Shown here: piece after piece, positions 1-8,233 of the stretch
How positions within the stretch are numbered: position 1 is the stretch's first letter
Layout: the number at the start of each line of letters is the position of its first letter
Assembly (NCBI GenBank): GCA_963820415.1
Contig: CAWFZT010000005.1
Span: 186,001 to 250,000, forward strand
Length of the DNA stretch: 64,000 nt
From: CAWFZT01 sp963820415
GTDB taxonomy: Bacteria; Chloroflexota; Anaerolineae; Anaerolineales; Anaerolineaceae
Direction of reading: 5' to 3'
The notes under the pieces: generated by a model
What the model saw: only the letters and a program-made list of their open reading frames with translations
Database searches by the model: none
What the model was told of the DNA's origin: nothing
Made by a program: the position numbers and the translations under genes

Positions 1-2777
1 GGCTGACCCTAGCGCCCAACGCCACTCAGGCGATCAACCTATCCCTGTCGCCCTCCGGGCGCCCTATGTCGCCCGGCCTGTATTATTATTCATACCAGGC
101 GCCGGAACTGAGCAAGAATATCCCTCCCGGCCTATCCTTTCTGGGTGTGGTCAGCCATATCCACCTGATGTTGAAATACACTCCCAGCCAGTTGACTGCA
201 TGGGCAGTCAACCTGGATGAAAATTCGCCGGTCAACGGTCTTTCCATTTCTTTCAGGGATCGCAATGGCAATTCGTTGGGCACAGTCGTCACAGATGCCC
301 AGGGGTTAGGCGAGCTGGATATCAGCCCCATCGCTGACAATGCTTTCCCCTTGGTTGCCGTTGCTGGACAGCCTGGCGACCCGGATTTCAGCCTGGCGAT
401 GAGCGACTGGCAGCAGAATGTGGCCCCCTGGTCGTTCGGGCTGCCCACCTCGGACGGGCGCGACCAACCATTGCTTTACCTGTATACCGACCGCCCGATC
501 TACCAGCCCGGGCAGGCAGTCCATTTCCGGGCGGTAGTGCGCCAGAACATCAATGGCCGCTACACCGCCCTGGACGCCAATCAGATCACCGTGCGATTGA
601 TAGGTGATTATGCCGTGGAAACCGGTCTCACTCCCCAGCTCGGTTTGCAGACCTTGCAGTTAGACCCCTATGGCAGCACGTTTGGATCTTTCCAGATCCC
701 CCAGGATGCTCCCCCTGGTTATTATGAGCTGTCGGTAGACGAGGTCAAAGGAGTAACCGTTAATTTCCAGGTAGCCCATTACCGCAAGCCCGAATTCGAC
801 GTACAGGTCAATTTTCCCGAGCCCGCCGTAAAAAGTGGGAAAGACTTGCAAGCCACGATAAAAGCGGCGTATTATTTTGGGGCGCCGGCTGGCAGCCTGG
901 ATGTGCAGTGGACGCTGTATGGTGAGCACCTGCCGTTCTCTCTCCCAAACGGTTATCAGGTCGGAAAAGTCGACCTGAGCTGGGCGTATAGCTCTTTCAG
1001 CTTCGTTCCTGAATATGCCAACCTCGGTAAATATCTGGTTCAAGGTAAGGCGAAGACCGGCCCGGATGGGACGCTAAATGTTAGCATCCCGTGGGCCCAG
1101 GTTGCTAGCCTGACCGATTTCCAGCAGTCACAGATCTTGACCATTGAAGCCACTGCTGTGGATGAGAGCGGCATACCGGTCAGCGAGCGCGGCCAGTTGC
1201 TGGTGCACCCGGCGGATTATTACATTGGCGTCCGGCCTGGGGCTTGGATGGTCCCGGCGGGCAGTGAAGTTGGTTTCGACATCCAGACTAACGACTGGGA
1301 TGGTGGAATCTCCGGCGAACACAACCTGACTGCCAGCTTTAGCAAGGTCACCTGGACGAAGGCTGGCTACCTGGACAGCAACGGCGTCGCTCCGTTGCTG
1401 ATGCAAACTACCCAGACCGGAACCGTCGATTACCAGACTGACACGGGCGGGCGGGCTCGCCTGGCCTTTATCCCCCCCGGCCTGGGAATTTACATGCTCG
1501 AAACCAGCGGGGATGGGGCGATCACCCAGGTGCTGCTGTGGGTGGGCGGTAAAGGATCGGCGGCCTGGCCAGAACTGCCGGACCAGCATATCCGCTTGGC
1601 GGCGGATGCAGCGCAATACAAACCCGGGCAGACGGCGCACATCTTCATTCCCAACCCGTTTGGCAATCACACCCTGGCGTTGATTACCGTCGAACGCAGC
1701 AAAGTAATGCGTTCGCAGGTGATTTACCTGAACCAGGCCAGCGAAGACCTGCCCATATCGCTCAGTGAAGAGGACGCTCCCAATGTTTACGTTTCCGTCA
1801 CGTTGATGGGACGCGCTTCGGACGGCCACCTGGACTTTCGCATAGGCTATCAGGAACTGCAAGTGGATGCCTCTCAAGAACATTTGCAAGTGACGCTGGC
1901 GGCCCAGCCGGAGGTCACCGGCCCTGGCGGTGAGGTGAAATTCACCGTGCAGGTGAAAGACGCCCAGGGAAAGCCCGTCCAGGGTGAATTCTCCCTGGCG
2001 TTGGTGGATAAAGCCGTGTTGGCATTAGCTGACCCCAATTCCCCGGATATCTTCAAAGCCTTTTACGGCAGGCAGCCGTTGGGGGTGGCTAACAGCCTGG
2101 ATTTGGCGATCTACGGGCAGCGCCTGCCGCCGGTCAGCGCCGGTGGTTTGGGCGGTGGAGGAGGTGGGGCAGCCTCGCCCTCCCTGCGCCAGGATTTCCA
2201 GGACACAGCTTACTGGAATGGCTCGATCGTCACTGACGCCAATGGGATGGCCGATGTGAGCCTGACCCTGCCGGATAGTCTGACTACCTGGGTGGCCGAT
2301 TTGCGTGGCCTGACCACCGATACCCGCGTAGGGTCTGCCACCCAAGAACTCTTGACCACCAAGGACCTGCTCATCCGCCCGGAGACGCCTTCGTTTTTCG
2401 TTGAGGGCGATCACGTGCGGCTGGCGGCGTTGATCAATAACAACACTTCCCAGGATCTGACCGTGAATGTGTCGCTCCAGGCGACCGGCATCACCCTGGA
2501 TGACCCGGGGCAATCTGCCCAGCAGGCCGGCGTGACAGCCGGTGGGCGCCAGGAAGTCACCTGGTGGGGGACGGTGCAGAACGTGGCAGATGTAGATTTA
2601 ATCTTTAATGCTTCCTCGGGTGACCTGCAGGATGCTTCTACCCCGCAGCATGGGCAAGCTGCCAGTGCTGCATTATTCCGCGACGCAAACCTTTGCCACG
2701 GCAGGCGTGCTGGCCGAGGGTGGGGCGCGCCAGGAATTGATTGGGCTGCCGCGCTCCTTTATACCTACCGGGGGTGA
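1..2777 (+). CDS. alpha-2-macroglobulin-like protein, N-terminal/middle part (5' partial, frameshifted)
   Basis: The reading frame is already open at base 3, so the gene begins left of the window. The product resembles bacterial alpha-2-macroglobulins: successive macroglobulin-type beta-sandwich segments, including the family-typical stretch YTDRPIYQPGQAVHFRAVVR-like at about 480-540, an MG-type LALVDKAVLAL segment near 2000-2030, then a glycine-rich flexible stretch (about 2145-2170) in the place of the bait region. Members of the family are large periplasmic or surface protease traps. This frame runs out of homology near 2650, and the sequence continues one base later in the frame of the next entry (GKLPVLHYSATQTF). 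The two halves are therefore one gene interrupted by a +1 shift around 2640-2655. Family is clear; the substrate protease is unknown. Confidence 0.8.
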   Translation, partial: LTLAPNATQAINLSLSPSGRPMSPGLYYYSYQAPELSKNIPPGLSFLGVVSHIHLMLKYTPSQLTAWAVNLDENSPVNGLSISFRDRNGNSLGTVVTDAQGLGELDISPIADNAFPLVAVAGQPGDPDFSLAMSDWQQNVAPWSFGLPTSDGRDQPLLYLYTDRPIYQPGQAVHFRAVVRQNINGRYTALDANQITVRLIGDYAVETGLTPQLGLQTLQLDPYGSTFGSFQIPQDAPPGYYELSVDEVKGVTVNFQVAHYRKPEFDVQVNFPEPAVKSGKDLQATIKAAYYFGAPAGSLDVQWTLYGEHLPFSLPNGYQVGKVDLSWAYSSFSFVPEYANLGKYLVQGKAKTGPDGTLNVSIPWAQVASLTDFQQSQILTIEATAVDESGIPVSERGQLLVHPADYYIGVRPGAWMVPAGSEVGFDIQTNDWDGGISGEHNLTASFSKVTWTKAGYLDSNGVAPLLMQTTQTGTVDYQTDTGGRARLAFIPPGLGIYMLETSGDGAITQVLLWVGGKGSAAWPELPDQHIRLAADAAQYKPGQTAHIFIPNPFGNHTLALITVERSKVMRSQVIYLNQASEDLPISLSEEDAPNVYVSVTLMGRASDGHLDFRIGYQELQVDASQEHLQVTLAAQPEVTGPGGEVKFTVQVKDAQGKPVQGEFSLALVDKAVLALADPNSPDIFKAFYGRQPLGVANSLDLAIYGQRLPPVSAGGLGGGGGGAASPSLRQDFQDTAYWNGSIVTDANGMADVSLTLPDSLTTWVADLRGLTTDTRVGSATQELLTTKDLLIRPETPSFFVEGDHVRLAALINNNTSQDLTVNVSLQATGITLDDPGQSAQQAGVTAGGRQEVTWWGTVQNVADVDLIFNASSGDLQDASTPQHGQAASAALFRDANLCHGRRAGRGWGAPGIDWAAALLYTYRG

Positions 2778-4341
2778 GTTGAGAGTTGAGCTGGCGCCTT
2801 CACTGGCCGCTACGATCCTGAGCGGCCTGGATGCCCAGGAATCCTTCCCTTCTGACTTTAACGAGGAACTGCTTTCTCGCCTGCTGCCCAACCTGGAAAC
2901 CTACCAGGCGCTGCAGAAGTTGAGCCTGGATTCCCCGGCGCTGAAGGCCCGCCTGACTGAAGCGATCGCTGACAGCCTGGTGCGCTTGCTGGCCCACCAG
3001 AACCAGGACGGCGGGTGGGGCTGGGCGGCGGGCAGCGACAGCGAAGCGTTTATCTCTGCTTACGTCCTGTTTGGCCTGGCTCAGGTGAACCAGTCTGGCG
3101 TCTCTGTCGATCCCGCTGCGATCACCAACGCCCAGACCTACCTGGCCAATAAGCTGTCTGCGCCGGTCGACCCGACCACCACTCAACCCTGGCAGCTCGA
3201 CGAACTGGCCTTTATGCAGTTTGCCATGCAGCAGTCTGGGCGCAGCGACATTAACCCGACCGACCTTTACAATTTCCGCGATAAACTCGATCCGTGGTCG
3301 AAGGCTTTCCTGGCGCTGACCCTTAATGCCATGGCGCCGGGCGATGAGCGCACACGCACCCTGGTATCCGACCTGGAAGGGAGCGCCATGCGTTCCGCCA
3401 CTGGGGTGCATTGGGAAAGCGCCAACTCGGGAGGCGATGGCCTGAACACGCCTGACTTTGCTACCGCAGTAGTAATGGAGGCCTTAGCCCGCCTCGACCC
3501 GGCTTCTGCCCTGCTGCCGGACGCCGTGCGCTACCTGGCTATCAACCGCCGTCCAAACGGCGACTGGTCCTCCAGCTACGAGACTGCCTGGGTGCTGATG
3601 GCTCTGACGGATGTTATGCAGGGCACTGGTGACTTGCAAGCCAGTTATGCCTTCTCGGCCAGTCTGAACGGTGCGGAACTGCTGAAAGGCAAAGCGGGAG
3701 GGCCGGACGCGCTTACCCCGGTTTCGGCCGCGGTCTCCCTTAACAAGCTGAATACCGGCAGATCAAATACCCTGAACATCCTGCGGGATGCCGGCAGCGG
3801 TCGCCTTTACTACCGCGTCTTTCTGCAGGTAGACCAGCCAGTCGATAGTGTTCAGCCGGTGTCGCATGGTTTGAGGATCTCGCGCCGCTTTGTTCTAAGC
3901 GGGCAGGACTGCCGCAAAGCCAGTTGCCCGCCGATTAATGGCTTGAAAATTGGCGACCTTGCCCAACCCGTCTTCGTACACCTGACGCTCACCCTGCCAA
4001 CCGATATGCAGTACCTGGTGGTGGACGATTTTATCCCAGCCGGGGCAAGCGTAGTCGATTCCAGCTTGAAGACCACCCAGCGCGGCCAGCCGGTGGAATA
4101 CAACCCGGATGACCCGTTTGGCGTGGGTTGGGGCTGGTGGTATTTTGGAACCCCCAAAATTTACAGTGACCACGTAAGCTGGGCGGCGCGCAGCGTGCCG
4201 GCTGGGACTTACGAGCTGACCTACCAGATCCTGCCCGCCCAGGCCGGTGAATTTCGGGTGATCCCGGCTCATGCTTATGAGTATTATTTCCCCGAAGTGG
4301 AAGGCAGCAGCGCTGGCAGCGTGTTCAGCATTGCCCCTTGA
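2608..4341 (+). CDS. alpha-2-macroglobulin-like protein, C-terminal part (continuation after frameshift)
   Basis: Meaningful homology starts at about 2650 (KLPVLHYSATQTF), where it takes over from the upstream frame; the ATG at 2608 is only the first start codon in this frame. It contains the alpha-alpha toroid (thioester-domain fold) with the QNQDGGWGWAAGSDSEAF repeat typical of terpenoid-cyclase-like helices, then a C-terminal receptor-binding-like beta domain ending in AHAYEYYFPEVEGSS. Where thioester-containing relatives have a Cys-x-Glu-Gln motif just before SRFLPNL, this protein reads FPSDFNEELLSRLLPNL. The reactive Cys and Gln are therefore absent, and it would have to trap proteases without covalent capture. 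The gene ends 27 bp before the stop of the convergent citrate synthase gene. Confidence 0.8.
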   Translation: MLPRVTCRMLLPRSMGKLPVLHYSATQTFATAGVLAEGGARQELIGLPRSFIPTGGELRVELAPSLAATILSGLDAQESFPSDFNEELLSRLLPNLETYQALQKLSLDSPALKARLTEAIADSLVRLLAHQNQDGGWGWAAGSDSEAFISAYVLFGLAQVNQSGVSVDPAAITNAQTYLANKLSAPVDPTTTQPWQLDELAFMQFAMQQSGRSDINPTDLYNFRDKLDPWSKAFLALTLNAMAPGDERTRTLVSDLEGSAMRSATGVHWESANSGGDGLNTPDFATAVVMEALARLDPASALLPDAVRYLAINRRPNGDWSSSYETAWVLMALTDVMQGTGDLQASYAFSASLNGAELLKGKAGGPDALTPVSAAVSLNKLNTGRSNTLNILRDAGSGRLYYRVFLQVDQPVDSVQPVSHGLRISRRFVLSGQDCRKASCPPINGLKIGDLAQPVFVHLTLTLPTDMQYLVVDDFIPAGASVVDSSLKTTQRGQPVEYNPDDPFGVGWGWWYFGTPKIYSDHVSWAARSVPAGTYELTYQILPAQAGEFRVIPAHAYEYYFPEVEGSSAGSVFSIAP

Positions 4342-4368
4342 GGAAATGAATATCCGCTGAGAATCGTA

Positions 4369-5685
4369 TTATCTAATCACTTCCGGCTCTTTGACCATTT
4401 CTTCGAGCATGTGAGTGGTCAATGATTTGGGACGTTCGATCGGCTTGCCCAGTGCACGTGACCAGACGGCATGCGCAGTCAACCCGAGCAGGCGGCTGAC
4501 GCCGAACAGGACGGTGTAGAAGTCAAACTGGGTGATGCCGTAATGGTACTGGACGGCGCCGGTGATGGCGTCGACGTTCGGCCAGGGGTTCTTTACCTTA
4601 CCCATCGCGCTCAGCAGGGGTGGCAGGACCTCGTAAACCATTTCGACCAGGGCAATCAGCTCATCGTTGGCTATATTTTGCCGGCTGAATTCGAGCAATG
4701 CGGTGAAGCGAGGATCGGTAGTGCGCAGGACGGCGTGTCCGTAACCTGGGATGATAACGCCCTCGCTCAACTGCTGGGTCAGATAATCGCGCAGGTCGTT
4801 CCGTTCAGGCAGGCCGCCAAAATGATCGCGCACGTCCAGCAGCCAGCGCAGGCATTCCTGGTTGGCCAGGCCGTGCAAAGGACCTGCCAGGCCGTCCAGA
4901 CCGGCTGAACAGCCATAATAGACGTCTGAAAGGGCTGAACAGATCAGGTGGGCGGCGTGAGCGCTGACGTTGGCGCCTTCGTGATCAGAATGAATGACGA
5001 AGAACAGGCGGCACAACTCTTTGAATTCTTCATCATCCCCTTTACCGATCATGTGGGCAAAATTGGCGCTCCAGTCCAGGTTGGGATCGGGCGGGATATA
5101 CAGCCCATTCTGGTATTTGAGGTTGTAGATAAAAGCGGCAATCGCCGGAAGTTTAGCAGTTAAATTGAGGCTGTCCTCAAGATAGGCCTTCCAATATCCG
5201 TTCTTAGGGACTCTGCCATTGTAATTCCTGGCAAACACTGATTCGTTCGCCATTGCCAGGACCGCCTGGGAGAACAAGGTCATCGGGTGGGTAGTCGCCG
5301 GCATAGCACGCAGAATGTCCCACACGTATTGTGGCACTTCGCAGCGCCTTTTCCATTCATCTTCAACAAATTGCGCGTCTTCTTTACTGGGAAGCTGGTC
5401 GACCAGCAGGAGGTAGTAAAGACCGCCGGCGATGGGAACATTCGTCCCATCCCACTTGGGCAATTTTTCCATTAACTCCGGAATGGTATAGCCACGCACG
5501 CGGATGCCTTCGTAAGGGTCCAGGTAGGAAATATCTGAGACCTGGATAATCACCCCACGAATACCGCCGTAAATTTGTTCGACGGTCACGTCGGCCACTT
5601 TGTAGGAACCGTGTTCCTTGGTCAAACTGCGCACTCGTTCGCGCCATTCAGGGAGCTGTACATCGATTTTGTCATGGATTAACAT
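4369..5685 (-). CDS. gltA: citrate synthase
   Basis: 438 residues from the ATG at 5685, chosen because AAAGGAGA lies about 7 nt upstream; a longer open frame to 5760 runs through a hairpin and is unlikely to be translated. It condenses oxaloacetate and acetyl-CoA as entry to the TCA cycle. All three catalytic elements are visible: His in GPLHGLANQE (about residue 269), His in GYGHAVLR (about 316) and Asp in NVDAITGAVQ (about 371). The length and the GPLHG/GYGHAVLR wording match the mitochondrial-like subgroup rather than the shorter bacterial type. It lies downstream of an IclR regulator on the same strand, separated by 71 bp that contain a terminator-like hairpin. Confidence 0.93.
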   Translation of the reverse strand: MLIHDKIDVQLPEWRERVRSLTKEHGSYKVADVTVEQIYGGIRGVIIQVSDISYLDPYEGIRVRGYTIPELMEKLPKWDGTNVPIAGGLYYLLLVDQLPSKEDAQFVEDEWKRRCEVPQYVWDILRAMPATTHPMTLFSQAVLAMANESVFARNYNGRVPKNGYWKAYLEDSLNLTAKLPAIAAFIYNLKYQNGLYIPPDPNLDWSANFAHMIGKGDDEEFKELCRLFFVIHSDHEGANVSAHAAHLICSALSDVYYGCSAGLDGLAGPLHGLANQECLRWLLDVRDHFGGLPERNDLRDYLTQQLSEGVIIPGYGHAVLRTTDPRFTALLEFSRQNIANDELIALVEMVYEVLPPLLSAMGKVKNPWPNVDAITGAVQYHYGITQFDFYTVLFGVSRLLGLTAHAVWSRALGKPIERPKSLTTHMLEEMVKEPEVIR

Positions 5686-5702
5686 TGCCCATTCTCCTTT
5701 TA

Positions 5703-5728
5703 TAAAAAATCCCTGGAAAGTCCAGGGA
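5703..5728 (-). terminator. terminator-like hairpin between iclR-type gene and citrate synthase
   Basis: On the minus strand TCCCTGG-ACTTT-CCAGGGA is a perfect 7-bp stem followed directly by ATTTTTTAT, the form of an intrinsic terminator. It sits just downstream of the IclR stop (5757) and immediately upstream of the citrate synthase ribosome binding site. It could end the regulator transcript or attenuate read-through into citrate synthase. Confidence 0.6.
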
Positions 5729-5756
5729 TATCCTGAAAAACTTTCCTTATAGAAGC

Positions 5757-6560
5757 TCAACCGCCCGGCTGCGGTTGGAGCACCTGGACCTGCCTGGGCT
5801 GCCGGAAGCCTAAAGCCCGAGAAATTGCCAGGGCCTGCCGGGTTACCACCTGGGCATAACGTTTGATTACTTCATCGGTAAACCGCTGTCCGGGTCCCGA
5901 AATGGTCAGCACGGCAGCTATTTCGCCGCTCTGGTCGAAGATGGGAGCTGCCACTCCAGAGGCGTCCAGCAGCCATTCCCCACGACTGACCGCATAACCC
6001 TGCTGGCGGATTATTTCGAGCTCACTGTGTAGGGTGGAGAGGTTTACGATGGTCTTGGGTGTAAGCGGGACCAGCTCAGTAGCGGCCAGGATTTCTTCAC
6101 AAAGCTGTTGCGGCAGAAAAGCCAGGAAAACCTTCCCGGCTGAACCGGCATATAAAGGCAGGCGCCGGCCCAGGCGGGCGACAATACGGACGTTCTGGGG
6201 CGATTCAAGGCGCTCGATGCACACCCGATCTTTACCATCTAATACGTACAGGCTGATCGTCTCCTGGGTGGACACATGCAGTTCCTGCAAATAGGGCAGC
6301 GCCGCCGTGCGGATATCGGAGATTGCCAGGTAAACCCCTGCCCAGGTCAGCACACGCGAGCCCAGCGAGTAAACCCGGGTCTTTGGGTTTTGAGCGAGGA
6401 GTCCCAGGTCTTTCAGGTACTGCATGATCCGGCCGGTGGCGCTGCTGGACAGGTTTACCATGCGGGCTGCCTCACGTACACCCAGCTCCGGATGCTCTTG
6501 TGAGAAGCAGTCCAGGATCTGAATAGCACGGTAGAGGGTGTTAGAATTTTCGATTGGCAT
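5757..6560 (-). CDS. IclR-family transcriptional regulator
   Basis: 267 residues with the family architecture: an N-terminal winged helix-turn-helix (about residues 8-70, ILDCFSQEHPELGVREAAR then SSSATGRIMQYL) and a C-terminal IclR effector-binding domain (about 85-250, with LPLYAGSAGKVFLAFLP and GYAVSRGEWLLDASGVAAPI). IclR proteins are dimeric repressors or activators that bind small metabolites. The gene lies immediately upstream of citrate synthase on the same strand, which suggests control of central carbon entry, though the effector cannot be read from sequence. Three GTCCC half-sites sit 8-32 bp before its start, consistent with autoregulation. Confidence 0.9.
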   Translation of the reverse strand: MPIENSNTLYRAIQILDCFSQEHPELGVREAARMVNLSSSATGRIMQYLKDLGLLAQNPKTRVYSLGSRVLTWAGVYLAISDIRTAALPYLQELHVSTQETISLYVLDGKDRVCIERLESPQNVRIVARLGRRLPLYAGSAGKVFLAFLPQQLCEEILAATELVPLTPKTIVNLSTLHSELEIIRQQGYAVSRGEWLLDASGVAAPIFDQSGEIAAVLTISGPGQRFTDEVIKRYAQVVTRQALAISRALGFRQPRQVQVLQPQPGG

Positions 6561-6567
6561 ACCTGAT

Positions 6568-6592
6568 GTCCCTTTATTTGGGACACTGTCCC
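6568..6592. promoter_or_regulatory. candidate IclR operator (overlapping GTCCC inverted repeats)
   Basis: GTCCC occurs at 6568-6572, its complement GGGAC at 6580-6584, and GTCCC again at 6588-6592. GGGACA-C-TGTCCC is a perfect inverted repeat with a 1-nt spacer. The block lies 8-32 bp upstream of the regulator start and next to a very AT-rich stretch (6593-6620), a position suited to autorepression. Binding is inferred. Confidence 0.45.
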
Positions 6593-6693
6593 ATATATTT
6601 GTTATATATTATTATACAGGATAAAAATGGCCTGTCAAGTATATATATGTTAAGAATCCGGACATCGAGCCTCGAATTTTTATAAAATCAGGA

Positions 6694-6699
6694 TAAAAT
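6694..6699 (+). promoter_or_regulatory. candidate -10 box (GGATAAAATA)
   Basis: TAAAAT in the context GGATAAAATAG, one of several similar boxes upstream of genes in this window. It precedes the palindromic element and the G1P dehydrogenase gene. No convincing -35 hexamer is visible. Confidence 0.3.
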
Positions 6700-6730
6700 A
6701 GAATCGTATGATTTCGCTTCCGTAGTGAGT

Positions 6731-6783
6731 TTCCGGATTTTGGGTATTGAGGTGCGTATGCACGCGCAATACCCAAAATCCGG
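6731..6783. repeat. palindromic element, copy A
   Basis: 17-nt arms 6733-6749 (CCGGATTTTGGGTATTG) and 6767-6783 are exact reverse complements around a 17-nt centre that contains GTGCGTATGCAC, itself palindromic. The CCGGATTTTGGGT arm is the same as in the copy at 49257-49308. It lies in the leader of the G1P dehydrogenase gene and could form a strong cruciform or mRNA hairpin. Confidence 0.8.
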
Positions 6784-6826
6784 GGACTTCCCTGCGCATT
6801 TCCGGAAGAAAAGGAATAATTATCTT

Positions 6827-8227
6827 ATGCAGATGCTAACAGACGTGAATGATTATCTGCGGCGGGATTCAATGGCGCTGGCTGATACAGTGCTGGAATG
6901 TCCTTACTGTGGGCACAAACATACCGTGCCGTTCGGAAGCGTTCATATTGGCACGAGCCTGGTTGGGCACATTCCCCGGGTGGCCGAAAAAGTGCTCGGC
7001 TACCAACCCCGATCGGCCTGGCTGCTCTACGATCGGGCTATTGAAGAGATGATCCAGGCCTGTGTGATCGGACCGCTCAAGATGACCGGCCTGTCCCTAC
7101 ACCCACTCGGCCTGGGTGAGCCGGATCTGCTGCTGGATTCAGAAGAATCTCTGATGAACGAAGCGGCGGCCGCTATTGATCCGCAGGCAGATATCCTGAT
7201 CGGTTCAGGCTCAGGTGTGATCAGCGACCTGACCAAGGGAATCGCCACTCGCCTGGGGAAACCATTCATTCTGTTTGGCACTGCCCCTTCAATGAACAGC
7301 TATACTTCGATTACCGCCACGATCACGGTTAACGATATCAAGCTGAGCAAGTGGTTCAACCCGGCCAATGCGGTTATGCTGGATGTTAACATCCTCTCCC
7401 AGGCGCCGAAGCAGATGATCCACGCTGGGGTGGGCGACCTGGTTGCGCGTTCCGTGTGCAATGCGGATTGGAAGCTGGCCAGCTTGCTCAAAAAGCTCTA
7501 TTTTTGCCCGCTGCCTTACCAGATGACCGCCGGAAATGAATTGCGCTACCTGGAAGCTGCCGAGGGCATCGGCAGGTCAGAACCAGGCGCGATCCATCGC
7601 TTGTCTGAGGCGATCCTCATCTCTGGCTACTCGATGACCGTTCTGGATGGAGAAACCTCACCCTCTTCAGGCGGCGAACATATCCTTTCGCATTTCTGGG
7701 ATTTGATCTATCACCTGCGCGGCGTGCCCAAGAACCTGCACGGCTCTCAGGTTGGGGTAGGGGCGCTGATTATGTTGGCCATGTATGAATACATGCGCAA
7801 GCTCGATCCTGCTAGGCTAGACCCGAAGAAACTGCTGCGCCGGCGGCCTACTCTGGAGGAAATCGAAGCCGACAACCAGACCCATTTTGGCGACAAAGCT
7901 GGTTCGTTTAACGAAGTAGCACGCAGAAAGTTCTTACCGGACGACAAATACCAGGAATTTATCGGGTTTGTTCAGGCGAATTGGGAAAAAATTTGGGAGG
8001 AAGTTACCCCTTATCTGGCTTCTTTCGAGTACATTCGCCAACCGATGGTAAAAGCCGGCTGCCCGGTGACTCTGGAGGCCATCCATCGCACCCCTGCCGA
8101 GGGGGTAGAGGCGTTGTTGTATGGCAGCCGCTACCGCACCCGTTATACCTTGCTGGACCTGGCCTGGGAATTAGGCGTTTCCCCCGGGGCCGTCGAAGAA
8201 ATCTTGAAGCTGGCGCAGGTAATTTAG
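6827..8227 (+). CDS. sn-glycerol-1-phosphate dehydrogenase (AraM/EgsA family)
   Basis: 466 residues from the ATG at 6827, preferred because AAGGA lies upstream and because the longer frame from 6725 would translate the palindromic element. The family reduces DHAP to sn-glycerol-1-phosphate with NAD(P)H. Seen here are the nucleotide-binding GSGSGVISDLTKGIA stretch (residues about 125-140), the FILFGTAPSMNSYTS segment, and metal-ligand regions HAGVGDLVA and SGGEHILSHFWD. The N-terminal CPYCGHKHTVPFGS zinc-ribbon-like stretch (about residues 25-40) is an addition to the core fold. It is the first gene of a tight three-gene operon (6-bp gap to the kinase). G1P is the archaeal lipid backbone enantiomer; in bacteria the enzyme is known from AraM of Bacillus. 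Confidence 0.87.
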   Translation: MQMLTDVNDYLRRDSMALADTVLECPYCGHKHTVPFGSVHIGTSLVGHIPRVAEKVLGYQPRSAWLLYDRAIEEMIQACVIGPLKMTGLSLHPLGLGEPDLLLDSEESLMNEAAAAIDPQADILIGSGSGVISDLTKGIATRLGKPFILFGTAPSMNSYTSITATITVNDIKLSKWFNPANAVMLDVNILSQAPKQMIHAGVGDLVARSVCNADWKLASLLKKLYFCPLPYQMTAGNELRYLEAAEGIGRSEPGAIHRLSEAILISGYSMTVLDGETSPSSGGEHILSHFWDLIYHLRGVPKNLHGSQVGVGALIMLAMYEYMRKLDPARLDPKKLLRRRPTLEEIEADNQTHFGDKAGSFNEVARRKFLPDDKYQEFIGFVQANWEKIWEEVTPYLASFEYIRQPMVKAGCPVTLEAIHRTPAEGVEALLYGSRYRTRYTLLDLAWELGVSPGAVEEILKLAQVI

Positions 8228-8233
8228 ATCGCA

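Noticed and set aside
2145..2170. Glycine run in the A2M gene as a second frameshift site
   Set aside because: Both sides read in the same frame and the sequence suits a flexible bait-like loop.
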